A stretch of 64,000 nt of DNA, from the NCBI RefSeq assembly GCF_007989625.1, contig NZ_BJUK01000020.1, positions 1 to 64,000 of the forward strand, given 5' to 3'. This document shows positions 43,253-51,153 of this stretch, one piece after another. A program made the translations under genes and the position numbers. Below the pieces are notes generated by a model. That model made no database searches and was not told the origin of the DNA. It saw nothing but the letters and a program-made list of their open reading frames with translations. Within the stretch, counting starts at the first letter, position 1. Each line of letters opens with the position of its first letter. The DNA comes from Bisbaumannia pacifica. Lineage in GTDB: Bacteria; Pseudomonadota; Gammaproteobacteria; Pseudomonadales; Halomonadaceae.

Positions 43253-44569
43253 TCAGTGGATAAAACGCGCGTAGAGGTAGCCTAGCGAGAGCAGCACCAG
43301 GGCGGCGATGGCCAGCAGGCTCCAGGCATTGATCAGCCGCGAGGGGCGCAGCTCCGCGGGCACGCTGGCGCCATTGGCGGTGAAATGGTTGAGGGTCGCC
43401 AGGATGGGGCTGATCAGGAAGGCCACCACCATCACGAAATCCATAAACAGGCGGAAGCTGCCCATCAGGGTGAAGAGGATCAGGATGGCCAGCAGCGATA
43501 GCCCGAGCATGGCGATCAGGTAGGGGCGGCTGCCCTCGACCCGGCGAGTCTCCTCCTCGATGCCGTCGGGGCGGGTGATGGCATGGTAGGCGGCGGTCAG
43601 CATGCGCGGGAAGCCGTCCAGCACGGTGAGCAGGGTGGTCAGCATCACCGTGAAGGCGGAGATGCCCACCACGAAGCCGCTCCATTCGCCCAGGGTCGAG
43701 GTGTAGAGGCCGATCACCTGGCTGGCGAAGCCCACGGCGCCGTCGGCGGGGGTGATGCCCTGGCTGTGCATGACCCCGGCGCCCATGATCACGAAGCAGG
43801 CGGCGAGGATGGCGGCGCCGATGTAGCCGATATCGAAGTCGACCTTCTCCGCCTCGGTGTCGCAGCGCTCGCCGCGGGCCTTGTTGCGGGCCTCCGACCA
43901 CAGGGAGTTCATGATCGCCAGGGTGATGTCCGAGGGCATCAGGCCGAGCACCGCCACCAGGGTCACCAGGGTGGCGGCGCTGAACAGCGGCGAGGCGGCG
44001 GTGGCCGGGTAGAGGCTCCACTCCACCATGGGCAGCGCCGCCAGGGTGGCCAGCAGGGTGGTCAGGCTGAGGATGCCGATAAATACCTTGTTGACCCAGT
44101 CCAGCATCCGGTAACCGCCGGTATAGGTGAGCAGGCAGCCGCCGGCGATCAGCACCACGGCGATGGTCGGGGCGCCGAGGCTCAGCGACAGCAGGCTGCC
44201 GGCCAGCCCCGCCGTGGTGATGGCGATGGCGGCGATGATGATGGCCAGCACCGGCAGCTGCACCAGCGCGAAGAGCGCCACCACCGTCTTGCCGAAGGTC
44301 CGGCGGTAGCCCTCGATCAGCGACTTGCCGGTGACGCTGACATAGAAGGGGCCGAAGAAGAAGGCGGGGTACTTGATCAGGATCGCCAGCAGGATAAAGC
44401 CCAGCAGGCCGATGCCGTACTCGGCGCCGGCGCGGGTCGACTGCACCACATGGGAGGTGCCGATGGCGGCGCCGGCGAACAGGAAGCCGGGGCCGAGGGC
44501 CGCCAGGTACTTGGCATAGGTGGAACGGGGCGGCGCACTGGTCGTCGCGGTGGGGGAGGGTCGGGTCAT
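43253..44569 (-). CDS. Nramp-like transporter lacking the metal-binding motif
   Basis: 438 residues with 11 hydrophobic helices and the overall Nramp pattern (LAALGPGFLFAGAAIGTSHV at helix 1). Canonical Nramp helix 1 has DPGN; here the same place reads GTSH. Canonical helix 6 has MPH; here it reads MPSD. The residues that hold divalent metal in Mn/Fe carriers are therefore absent. First gene of a unit with a hydroxyacid dehydrogenase and a Rieske protein, so the cargo may be an organic acid or another ion. Family membership is clear, metal transport doubtful. Confidence 0.85.
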   Translation of the reverse strand: MTRPSPTATTSAPPRSTYAKYLAALGPGFLFAGAAIGTSHVVQSTRAGAEYGIGLLGFILLAILIKYPAFFFGPFYVSVTGKSLIEGYRRTFGKTVVALFALVQLPVLAIIIAAIAITTAGLAGSLLSLSLGAPTIAVVLIAGGCLLTYTGGYRMLDWVNKVFIGILSLTTLLATLAALPMVEWSLYPATAASPLFSAATLVTLVAVLGLMPSDITLAIMNSLWSEARNKARGERCDTEAEKVDFDIGYIGAAILAACFVIMGAGVMHSQGITPADGAVGFASQVIGLYTSTLGEWSGFVVGISAFTVMLTTLLTVLDGFPRMLTAAYHAITRPDGIEEETRRVEGSRPYLIAMLGLSLLAILILFTLMGSFRLFMDFVMVVAFLISPILATLNHFTANGASVPAELRPSRLINAWSLLAIAALVLLSLGYLYARFIH

Positions 44570-44622
44570 GGCGTGCTCCTCGGGGGCCTTATTGTTGGTC
44601 TAGGTGAGGCCTTGTCGGCTGC

Positions 44623-44642
44623 TATGTTGTCTAACCAACATA
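44623..44642. promoter_or_regulatory. Operator copy 1, TATGTTG-N6-CAACATA
   Basis: Perfect seven-base arms around TCTAAC, 54 bp upstream of the Nramp-like gene. It shares the core TGTTGTCTAA-x-CAAC with the copy at 44909. A MarR- or GntR-type dimer would fit. Confidence 0.65.
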
Positions 44643-44908
44643 ATCCATAAATGGTCTTTCCTTGGAGAATCCCGTGTCAAATGATCCGGCGGCCTGTCCG
44701 GCGGCTATCCTTATGACTGCGGGCAAGGGATGCGTTTTATATCATAAATACAGGGTGTTATAGGGGAGTTTCGGGCGCGGCTCGGTGGCTTATACTTTGG
44801 TCGAGAGGGGCCGGCCTCTGCCGCGGGGTCGGCCCGTTCGGGGCGCGATAGCCCGGCCGGTCCGGGGCGTCGTCGGGGCTGGATTTTGCGTGTATGCGGG
44901 AGTATAAG

Positions 44909-44924
44909 GTTGCTTAGACAACAT
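44909..44924. promoter_or_regulatory. Operator copy 2, GTTG-N6-CAAC
   Basis: On the minus strand this reads ATGTTGTCTAAGCAAC, matching copy 1 at 15 of 16 positions. It lies about 60 bp before glcD. The two copies in opposite orientation bracket the divergent promoter region. Confidence 0.65.
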
Positions 44925-44982
44925 TATTGCCGCCTCGGATACCACCGCTGAAGCGGGCCGAGGCATTCGATTGGAGCCCGCC

Positions 44983-46464
44983 ATGACCGCCACTCCCCAG
45001 GCCGAGGCCCGCATGACAGCGCAGTTCCTGCAGGCGCTGGCCGCCTGTCTGCCCGCCGAGGGACTGGTCCTCGACGAGGCCGGACGTCGCGCCTACGAAT
45101 GTGATGCCCTGACCCTGTTTCGCCGCCTCCCCGGGGTGGTCGCGATCCCCGAGGAGATCGCGCAGGTCCAGGCGATACTGCGCCTCTGTGATGACTATGG
45201 CGTGCCGGTGGTGGCACGAGGTGCCGGGACCGGCCTCTCCGGGGGTGCCCTGCCCCACGCCGAGGGGGTGCTGCTCAATCTGTCGCGGCTCGACGCCACC
45301 CTGGAGATCGATCCGGACCGGCGCCTGGCCCGGGTCGGCGCCGGGGTGCGTAACCTGGCGATCTCCCAGGCCGCCGCCCCCCATGGCCTCTACTTCGCTC
45401 CCGACCCCTCCTCCCAGGTGGCCAGCACCCTGGGCGGCAATATCGCCGAGAACGCCGGCGGCGTGCACTGCCTCAAGTACGGCCTGACGGTGAATAACGT
45501 GGTGGCCGCCACCCTGATCACCATCGACGGCGAGCGGCTGACCCTGGGCTCGCCCTTGGGCGAGGCGCCGGGTCTCGACCTCCTGGCGCTGATTCATGGC
45601 TCCGAGGGGCTGCTGGGGGTGGTGGTGGAGGCCTGGGTCGAGCTACTGCCCCTGCCCCGGGACAAGCGAGTACTGCTGGCGGGCTTCGCCGAGGTGACCG
45701 ATTGCGCCGAGGCGGTGGCGGCGATCATCGCCGCCGGGGTGGTGCCGGCGGGTCTGGAGCTGATGGACCGTGCCGCCGTGGTGGCGGTGGAAGCGATGGT
45801 CCAGCAGGGCTGGCCCTGCGACCTGGGCGCCCTGCTGATCTGCGAGCTGGATGGTAGCGCCGCCGAGGTGACCGCCCAGAGCGAGCGGGTGACGGCGCTG
45901 TTGAAGACGCATGGCGCCGACCACCTGGAAAGCGCCACCGATCCCGCCGAGCAAGCGCGTATCTGGTCGGTGCGCAAGGCCGCCTTCCCGGCCATCGCCC
46001 GCCTGGCCCCGGACACCCTGGTGATGGATGGCAGCGTGCCGCGCCGCCGCCTGGCGGCGGTATTGACCCGCATCATCGCCCTGGCCGAGGCCTATGGGCT
46101 ACGCGTCTTCAATACCTTTCATGCCGGCGACGGCAATATCCACCCGGTGATCCTCTTCGACAGCCGGCTCGAGGGCGAGCTGGAGCGGGCCGAGTCCCTG
46201 GGCCAGGCGATCCTTCGGCTGTGCGTGGAGGAGGGGGGCAGCATCACCGGCGAGCACGGGGTGGGCGCCGAGAAGGTGGATGCCATGTGCGATCAGTTCT
46301 CCGCCGCCGAGCTGCGCCAGTTCGAAGCCATCAAGGCGGCCTTCGATCCACGGGGGCTGCTCAATCCGGGCAAGCTGATCCCGACCCTCAACCGCTGTGC
46401 CGAACTGGGCCACCTGCACGTCAAGGATGGTCGATTCCCCCATCCCGAGTTGCCGCGTTTCTAG
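44983..46464 (+). CDS. glcD: Glycolate oxidase subunit GlcD
   Basis: 493 residues, FAD-linked oxidase of the VAO/PCMH class. The FAD site shows VARGAGTGLSGGALPHAEGVLLNLSRL and SSQVASTLGGNIAENAGGVHCLKYG. The C-terminal histidine region reads FHAGDGNIHPVILFD, then ITGEHGVGAEK. It is the catalytic flavoprotein of glycolate oxidase. ATG chosen over an upstream in-frame TTG because GGAG precedes it at normal distance. Followed by glcE after 14 bp. Confidence 0.95.
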   Translation: MTATPQAEARMTAQFLQALAACLPAEGLVLDEAGRRAYECDALTLFRRLPGVVAIPEEIAQVQAILRLCDDYGVPVVARGAGTGLSGGALPHAEGVLLNLSRLDATLEIDPDRRLARVGAGVRNLAISQAAAPHGLYFAPDPSSQVASTLGGNIAENAGGVHCLKYGLTVNNVVAATLITIDGERLTLGSPLGEAPGLDLLALIHGSEGLLGVVVEAWVELLPLPRDKRVLLAGFAEVTDCAEAVAAIIAAGVVPAGLELMDRAAVVAVEAMVQQGWPCDLGALLICELDGSAAEVTAQSERVTALLKTHGADHLESATDPAEQARIWSVRKAAFPAIARLAPDTLVMDGSVPRRRLAAVLTRIIALAEAYGLRVFNTFHAGDGNIHPVILFDSRLEGELERAESLGQAILRLCVEEGGSITGEHGVGAEKVDAMCDQFSAAELRQFEAIKAAFDPRGLLNPGKLIPTLNRCAELGHLHVKDGRFPHPELPRF

Positions 46465-46478
46465 GCGAGGAGAGTGTC

Positions 46479-47537
46479 ATGCAGGAAGCGGACCTGAGCC
46501 GCGAGCTAAGCGAGCGAGTCGCCGAGGCGGCGCGGCGGGGCACGCCGCTGCGCCTGGTGGGCGGCGGGACCAAGGCCTGGTATGGCCGCCCGGTGGCGGC
46601 AGAGCCTCTGGCCCTGGCCGGTCATCGTGGCGTGGTGGACTACCAGCCCAGCGAGCTGGTGGTGCGGCTGCGCGGTGGCACCCGGCTGGTCGAGCTGGAG
46701 GCGCTGCTGGCCGCCGAGGGCCAGTGGCTGGCCTGTGACCCGCCGCGTTTCGGCGCCGAGACCACGGTGGCCGGGGCCCTGGCCGCGGGCCTGGCGGGCC
46801 CGGGGCGCCCCTATCTGGGTGGGCTGCGCGATGCCGTCCTGGGGGTGACCCTGATCAATGGGCGCGGCGAGGTGGTGCGCCTGGGCGGGGCGGTAATGAA
46901 GAACGTGGCCGGCTTCGACGGCTTCCGTCCCATGGTGGGGGCCCTGGGCTCCCTGGGGGTGATCCTCGAGGTCTGCCTCAAGGTGGCCCCGCGCCCGGCG
47001 TCCCGGCGTGCCTTGGCCCTGGCGCTGCCCCGTGAGGCGCTGGCCGAGCGTGCCGAGGCCTGGTGGCGAGCGGGGCTGCCCCTGGCCGGGGCGGCCCACG
47101 ACGGCGAGCGGCTGCGGCTGTGCCTGGCCGGCAGCGAATCGGCGGTGGACGAGGCCGTGGCGACCCTGGGCGGCGACGAGGAGGATCCCGCCTACTGGTC
47201 GGCGCTGCGCGATCAGCGGCTGCCCTTCTTCCGCGATCCGGGGGCACCACTATGGCGCCTGTTGCTGCCTCCGGGGGCGTGCCCGGCCCTGCCCGGCGAA
47301 GGCCTGGTGGAGTGGGGCGGTCGCCAGTGGTGGTGGCGCGGCGAGGCGCCGGCGGAGGCGGTCTTCGCCGAGGCCGCCCGGCTGGGGGGCCAGGCCAGCC
47401 GCTGGCGCGGCGGCGACCCGAGGGCGCCGGTCTTCGCTCCCCTGGCGCCGCCCCTGCTGGCCCTGCAGCGTCGCCTCAAGGCCGCCTTCGATCCCGAGGG
47501 GCTGTTCAATCCCGGCATCCATTACCCGGAACTCTAG
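46479..47537 (+). CDS. glcE: Glycolate oxidase subunit GlcE
   Basis: 352 residues, the shorter FAD-binding partner of GlcD. The glycine-rich FAD segment TPLRLVGGGTKAWYGRP and the GLRDAVLGVTLINGRGEVVRLGG and VMKNVAGFDGFRPMVGALGSLGVI segments are typical GlcE signatures. It is required for the membrane-associated GlcDEF complex that passes glycolate electrons to the respiratory chain. ATG after GGCGAGGAGAGTGTC; followed by glcF after 11 bp. Confidence 0.95.
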   Translation: MQEADLSRELSERVAEAARRGTPLRLVGGGTKAWYGRPVAAEPLALAGHRGVVDYQPSELVVRLRGGTRLVELEALLAAEGQWLACDPPRFGAETTVAGALAAGLAGPGRPYLGGLRDAVLGVTLINGRGEVVRLGGAVMKNVAGFDGFRPMVGALGSLGVILEVCLKVAPRPASRRALALALPREALAERAEAWWRAGLPLAGAAHDGERLRLCLAGSESAVDEAVATLGGDEEDPAYWSALRDQRLPFFRDPGAPLWRLLLPPGACPALPGEGLVEWGGRQWWWRGEAPAEAVFAEAARLGGQASRWRGGDPRAPVFAPLAPPLLALQRRLKAAFDPEGLFNPGIHYPEL

Positions 47538-47548
47538 GAGGTTTCGCC

Positions 47549-48760
47549 ATGCAGACCCGACTCGCCGAGCCCCTGGCGACGACCCCTCGGGGCGAGGAGG
47601 CGGAGGCGATCCTGCGCCAGTGCACCCACTGCGGCTTCTGCCTGCCCGCCTGCCCCACCTATCGGCTGCTGGGCGACGAGCGCGACAGCCCCCGGGGGCG
47701 CATCTACCAGGTCAAGCAGGTGCTGGAGGGGGCCCCGGCCACCCCCGAGCTGGGGCGTCACCTGGATCGCTGCCTGACCTGCCGGGCCTGCGAGAGCGCT
47801 TGCCCGGTGGGGGTGCCTTACCATCGCCTGGCGGACCTGGGCCGCGAGATCGTCGCCGAGCAGGCGCCGCCTCCGGCGCCGGCGCGCTGGCTGCGTTGGG
47901 GCCTGCGCCAGGTGCTGCCCCGGCGCCGGCTCTTCGCCACCCTGCTGGGCCTGGGACGGCTGGCGCGACCGCTGCTGCCCGGCACCCTGGCCGCCAAGGT
48001 GCCTCCCCGGGAGGCAGCGCAGCCCTGGCCCCGGGCTCAAGGCGGGCGCCGTCGGGTGGCGGTGATGACCGGCTGCGTGCAGCCGGCCCTGGCACCGGGG
48101 CTCGATCCCCGCCTGGCGACCCTGCTCGACGGCCTGGGCATCGATGCCGTGCCGCTGGCCGGTTGCTGCGGCGCCGTGGACCAGCACCTGGGGGCCCCCG
48201 AGGTGGCCCGCCGGCGGCTGCGCCGCCTCGTTGATCTGTGCCGACCGGCCCTGGAGGCCGGTACCGAGGCGATCCTGGTCAGCGCCAGCGGCTGCGGTGC
48301 CCAGCTCAAGGAGGTGGGCGTGCTGCTGGCCGAGGATCCGGACTATGCGCAGCAGGCCGCGCGCGTCGCGGCCAAGGTCCGAGACCCCCTAGAGTTGCTG
48401 GAAGACGAGCGGTCACGGCTCGCCCCGGCCCCTGATGCGCCGCGCCGCCTCGCCTTCCAGTCGCCCTGCTCCCTGCAGCATGGTCAGCGGCTGGGTGGGC
48501 GGGTCGAGGCATTGTTGGGCGCCCTGGGGTTCGAGCTGACGCCGGTGGCGGACGCCGGGCTCTGCTGTGGCTCGGCGGGCACCTACTCGCTGCTCCAGCC
48601 GGAGCTCGCGACCCGGCTGCGGGACGACAAGCTGCGTCATCTCCAGGCCGGAGACCCCGAGTGGGTCGTCACCGCCAATATCGGCTGCCAGACGCACCTG
48701 GCGGCGGCCAGCCCCTTGCCGGTGCGCCACTGGCTGGAGCTATTGGCGGTGAAGCCGTAA
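47549..48760 (+). CDS. glcF: Glycolate oxidase iron-sulfur subunit GlcF
   Basis: 403 residues. Two [4Fe-4S] ferredoxin motifs are present near the N-terminus: CTHCGFCLPACPTYRL and CLTCRACESACPVGVPY. Two CCG domains follow, with AGCCGAVDQHLG and later AGLCCGSAGTYSLLQPE. It carries electrons from GlcDE to the quinone pool. Last gene of glcDEF, closed by a strong hairpin 28 bp downstream. Confidence 0.95.
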   Translation: MQTRLAEPLATTPRGEEAEAILRQCTHCGFCLPACPTYRLLGDERDSPRGRIYQVKQVLEGAPATPELGRHLDRCLTCRACESACPVGVPYHRLADLGREIVAEQAPPPAPARWLRWGLRQVLPRRRLFATLLGLGRLARPLLPGTLAAKVPPREAAQPWPRAQGGRRRVAVMTGCVQPALAPGLDPRLATLLDGLGIDAVPLAGCCGAVDQHLGAPEVARRRLRRLVDLCRPALEAGTEAILVSASGCGAQLKEVGVLLAEDPDYAQQAARVAAKVRDPLELLEDERSRLAPAPDAPRRLAFQSPCSLQHGQRLGGRVEALLGALGFELTPVADAGLCCGSAGTYSLLQPELATRLRDDKLRHLQAGDPEWVVTANIGCQTHLAAASPLPVRHWLELLAVKP

Positions 48761-48788
48761 CGCCGCGATCGGGCATGACTCGCCAACG

Positions 48789-48822
48789 CAAGACGCCGCG
48801 CCCAGAGAGGCGCGGCGTCTTG
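48789..48822 (+). terminator. Terminator after glcDEF
   Basis: Perfect 14-bp arms (core CAAGACGCCGCGCC) with a six-base loop. It lies 28 bp past glcF and may also serve transcripts arriving from the convergent iclR gene. Confidence 0.8.
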
Positions 48823-48862
48823 CCAGGATGGCGATGAGGCGAAAACGCTTCGGGGCTGAGAG

Positions 48863-49086
48863 GCTTGCCGCCGAGTCCTGCTGGAGAGGGCGGTAACCTC
48901 CCCCTCGGAGACGCTAGAACGCCTCGTGGCTGGGTGGCTTGCCGCCGAGTCCTGCTGGAGAGGGCGGTAACCTCCCCCTCGGAGACGCTTAGAAATCCTC
49001 GTGGCTGGGTGGCTTGCCGCCGAGTCCTGCTGGAGAGGGCGGTAACCTCCCCTTCGGAGACGCTTAGAACTCCTCGGGGCTGGGCT
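48863..49086. repeat. Three tandem 74-75 bp repeats made from the iclR 3' end
   Basis: Units begin at 48863, 48937 and 49012 (spacing 74 and 75), each with GCTTGCCGCCGAGTCCTGC and CTGGAGAGGGCGGTAACCTC. The next 75-bp step, 49087, is inside the iclR coding end. On the minus strand the units carry a near-copy of the last iclR codons, of the form GGKxPSxExF and stop. The real protein ends GGKQPSPEEF. Unit identity is above 90 percent by eye, so the expansion is recent. Confidence 0.9.
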
Positions 49087-49897
49087 GCTTGCCGCCGATC
49101 TGCGCGGTAATCTCCCGCGCCGCGCGGCTGACCAGGCCGCCGAGCTCCGCCAGGCGCGATTCGGGAATCCGTGCCATGGGGCCGGAGACCGAGATGCCCG
49201 CCAGGGCGTTGCCCTGTTCGTCATGGATGGTGGCCGCCACGCAGTGCAGGCCCACCGCATGCTCCTCCCGATCGCAGGCATAACCCTGGCGACGAATCTC
49301 CGCCAGGGCCTCGCGCAGCCGCGCCGGGGTGTCGATGGTATTGGCGGTGACCCGGGGCAGGCCGCGGGCCTGGAGGATGCGTTCCACCTCCTTGTCCGGC
49401 AGCCAGGCCAGCAGCGCCTTGCCGACGCCGGAGGCGTGCATGGGCGCCCGGGAGCCGAGGCGGGTGATCATGCGCATCATCTGCGGCGATTCGCTCTGGG
49501 CCAGGAACACCGCCATGCCGTCGTCGCGGATGCCCAGGTTGGCGGACTCGCCGCTCTCCTCGGTGAGGCGACGCAGGAAGGGGCGGGCGGTGGCCACGAA
49601 GTCGCGGGCCTCGAGGAAGGTGTTGCCGATCTGGAAGGTCTTGACCCCCACCTTCCACAGGCCCAGCTCGGTGTCCTGGGTGATAAAGCCCTGCTGGTGC
49701 AGGGCCTGGAGCAGGCGGTGGGTGGTGGAGGGGGCCAGGCCGACGATCTGGGCGATATCGGACAGCGCCAGGCCCATGGGGGCGGCGGCCAGCCCCTCGA
49801 GGATATTCAGGCCGCGCACCAGCGACTGACTGTGTCCGCCGCTGCTCTTGCCGCTCCCGGCCGGTCGGCCTACCGTCTTGCGTTTGCTCTCGGTCAC
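49064..49897 (-). CDS. IclR-family regulator, probable ureide/glyoxylate repressor
   Basis: 277 residues. The N-terminal winged helix is LALSDIAQIVGLAPSTTHRLLQAL, and the C-terminal effector domain contains APMHASGVGKALLAWLP and GLHCVAATIHDEQGNALAGISVSGP. It resembles AllR, which responds to glyoxylate and allantoin in Escherichia coli. TGGAA-N5-TTCCA sites occur before this gene, before the ureidoglycine aminohydrolase gene and before gcl. The last codons are duplicated three times downstream. The AllR-like role is inferred from those sites and the neighbours. Confidence 0.88.
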   Translation of the reverse strand: MTESKRKTVGRPAGSGKSSGGHSQSLVRGLNILEGLAAAPMGLALSDIAQIVGLAPSTTHRLLQALHQQGFITQDTELGLWKVGVKTFQIGNTFLEARDFVATARPFLRRLTEESGESANLGIRDDGMAVFLAQSESPQMMRMITRLGSRAPMHASGVGKALLAWLPDKEVERILQARGLPRVTANTIDTPARLREALAEIRRQGYACDREEHAVGLHCVAATIHDEQGNALAGISVSGPMARIPESRLAELGGLVSRAAREITAQIGGKQPSPEEF

Positions 49898-49966
49898 GCC
49901 TCGTTCTCCGTCACCAAACTGCGATGGCGCCTAGGATACACCCTCGGCGCCGCCCTGTCGTGGTAA

Positions 49967-49981
49967 CGGAAAACCCTTCCA
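49967..49981. promoter_or_regulatory. IclR-type operator before iclR
   Basis: CGGAA-AACCC-TTCCA matches the TGGAA-N5-TTCCA form of the sites at 60928 and 62575 in nine of ten arm bases. It lies 70 bp before the IclR-family gene, which suggests self-regulation. Confidence 0.55.
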
Positions 49982-50008
49982 CTAAACTTTCCGGGCGGCA
50001 CCGTCGGC

Positions 50009-50539
50009 TTATTGCTGCTCGGCGCGGGCCTGCAGGCGGAACAGGGCGATACGGTTGATCTGTTCCACCACGGTGCGGCGCTCTTCCTCGGCGCTGTTCT
50101 CCAGGCGCTCCTCGAAGGCGGCCAGGATCAGGTGGCGGTTGCTGCCCTTGACGGCCATCACGAAGGGGAAGCCGAAACGCTCCTTGTAGGCGTTGTTGAG
50201 GCGTTCGAAGCGGGCCAGCTCCTCGGGGGTGCACTGGTCGAGGCCGGCGCCGGCCTGCTCGCTGGTGGAGTCATCGGTGAGCTCGCCGGCCAGGGCCGCC
50301 TTGCCGGCCAGGTCCGGGTGGGCACGCACCACTTCCAGCTGGCGCTCGGCGCTGGCCTCGTCGAGGACCTTGCCCATGGCGGCGGCCAGGCCCTCCGGGG
50401 TGTCCTGCTCGGCGCCGAGGCCGGCCTCCCAGGTCAGTTCGGCGACCCAGGGAGAGTGCTCGTAGATCTCGCCGAACTGGGCCACGAAGGTGGCGCGGTC
50501 CATGCTGCTGGGGCGGGGGTTCAGGGTCTTGTCACTCAT
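50009..50539 (-). CDS. uraD: OHCU decarboxylase
   Basis: 176 residues. Conserved features are VVRAHPDLAGKAAL (catalytic His in HPDLA), FERLNNAYKERFGFPFVMAVKG and RHLILAAFEERLEN. It decarboxylates 2-oxo-4-hydroxy-4-carboxy-5-ureidoimidazoline to S-allantoin, the last step of urate degradation. Divergent from uraH across 196 bp carrying a TGTATACA site. Length matches the stand-alone bacterial enzyme. Confidence 0.95.
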   Translation of the reverse strand: MSDKTLNPRPSSMDRATFVAQFGEIYEHSPWVAELTWEAGLGAEQDTPEGLAAAMGKVLDEASAERQLEVVRAHPDLAGKAALAGELTDDSTSEQAGAGLDQCTPEELARFERLNNAYKERFGFPFVMAVKGSNRHLILAAFEERLENSAEEERRTVVEQINRIALFRLQARAEQQ

Positions 50540-50586
50540 TGTTTTCTCCTTGGGAGGCAGAGGGGCCCATAATACGCTACATCTAC

Positions 50587-50594
50587 TGTATACA
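50587..50594. promoter_or_regulatory. TGTATACA operator between uraD and uraH
   Basis: Perfect TGTATACA, 47 bp before uraD. Same palindrome as the sites at 52450 and 57048-58182. Assigned to the local GntR-family regulator by pattern and position. Confidence 0.7.
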
Positions 50595-50735
50595 AAAACT
50601 CTTTGAAATGTACTCCATTTGAGGCTAAAACTGTAACCATAGAATTCGGGCCGGTCACCCGGTGGGCACCACCGCCCCGGCCCTGTCCTTCAGCCGCGCC
50701 GCCCAGCGGTGCCATGACCACAACAGGAGAGACAC

Positions 50736-51089
50736 ATGGGACGCGTAACCACCCACGTCTTGGACTCTGCCAAGGGCCGGCCTGGCCACGGTATCCGCAT
50801 CGAGGTCTTCCGTATCGAAGGCGACCAGCGCGTGCGCATCGGCGAGGCGGTGACCAACGACGATGGCCGCTGCGATGCCCCCATCCTCGAGGGCGATGCC
50901 CTTACCGTGGGCGAATATGAGCTGCTTTTCCATGCCGGGGACTACCTGGATCGGGAAGGGGTGGCCGGTCCCAAGCCGCGCTTCCTCGACCGTATCCCGC
51001 TGCGCTTCGGCGTCGCCAACGCGGACGAGCACTACCATGTGCCGCTGCTGCTGGCTCCCTATAGCTTCTCCACCTACCGGGGCAGCTGA
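50736..51089 (+). CDS. uraH: 5-hydroxyisourate hydrolase (transthyretin-like)
   Basis: 117 residues. The N-terminal VTTHVLDSAKGRPGHGIRIEV supplies the active-site histidine, HYHVPLLLAPYSFSTYRGS a second histidine, and the C-terminus ends in the diagnostic YRGS. It hydrolyses 5-hydroxyisourate to OHCU. No signal peptide, hence cytosolic. First of a uraH-puuD unit (64 bp gap). Confidence 0.96.
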   Translation: MGRVTTHVLDSAKGRPGHGIRIEVFRIEGDQRVRIGEAVTNDDGRCDAPILEGDALTVGEYELLFHAGDYLDREGVAGPKPRFLDRIPLRFGVANADEHYHVPLLLAPYSFSTYRGS

Positions 51090-51153
51090 GTTTCCCGTCG
51101 ACTTCTTCCCCCTGAATCGACCTACAACAACCGCACAAAGCGAGCGCTGAGTT

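Larger units (their letters stand above)
44570..44982. promoter_or_regulatory. 413-bp divergent control region
   Basis: Separates the Nramp-like unit from glcDEF. No gene is seen. It holds two copies of one dyad, near each end, and AT-rich promoter-like stretches such as TTTTATATCATAAATA near 44734 and GGCTTATACTTTGG near 44789. Confidence 0.65.

Noticed and set aside
43253-44569. Standard Mn2+/Fe2+ transporter MntH
   Set aside because: DPGN and MPH are both replaced (GTSH and MPSD), and the neighbours are hydroxyacid oxidation genes, so the ordinary metal-uptake call is not supported.
44734-44760. Possible small RNA or riboswitch in the glc/Nramp intergenic region
   Set aside because: The AT-rich stretch looks like promoter sequence. 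No stable conserved fold or known riboswitch core could be recognised.
48863-49086. CRISPR array
   Set aside because: The units are head-to-tail tandem copies without unique spacers, and they derive from the iclR 3' end. No cas genes are near.
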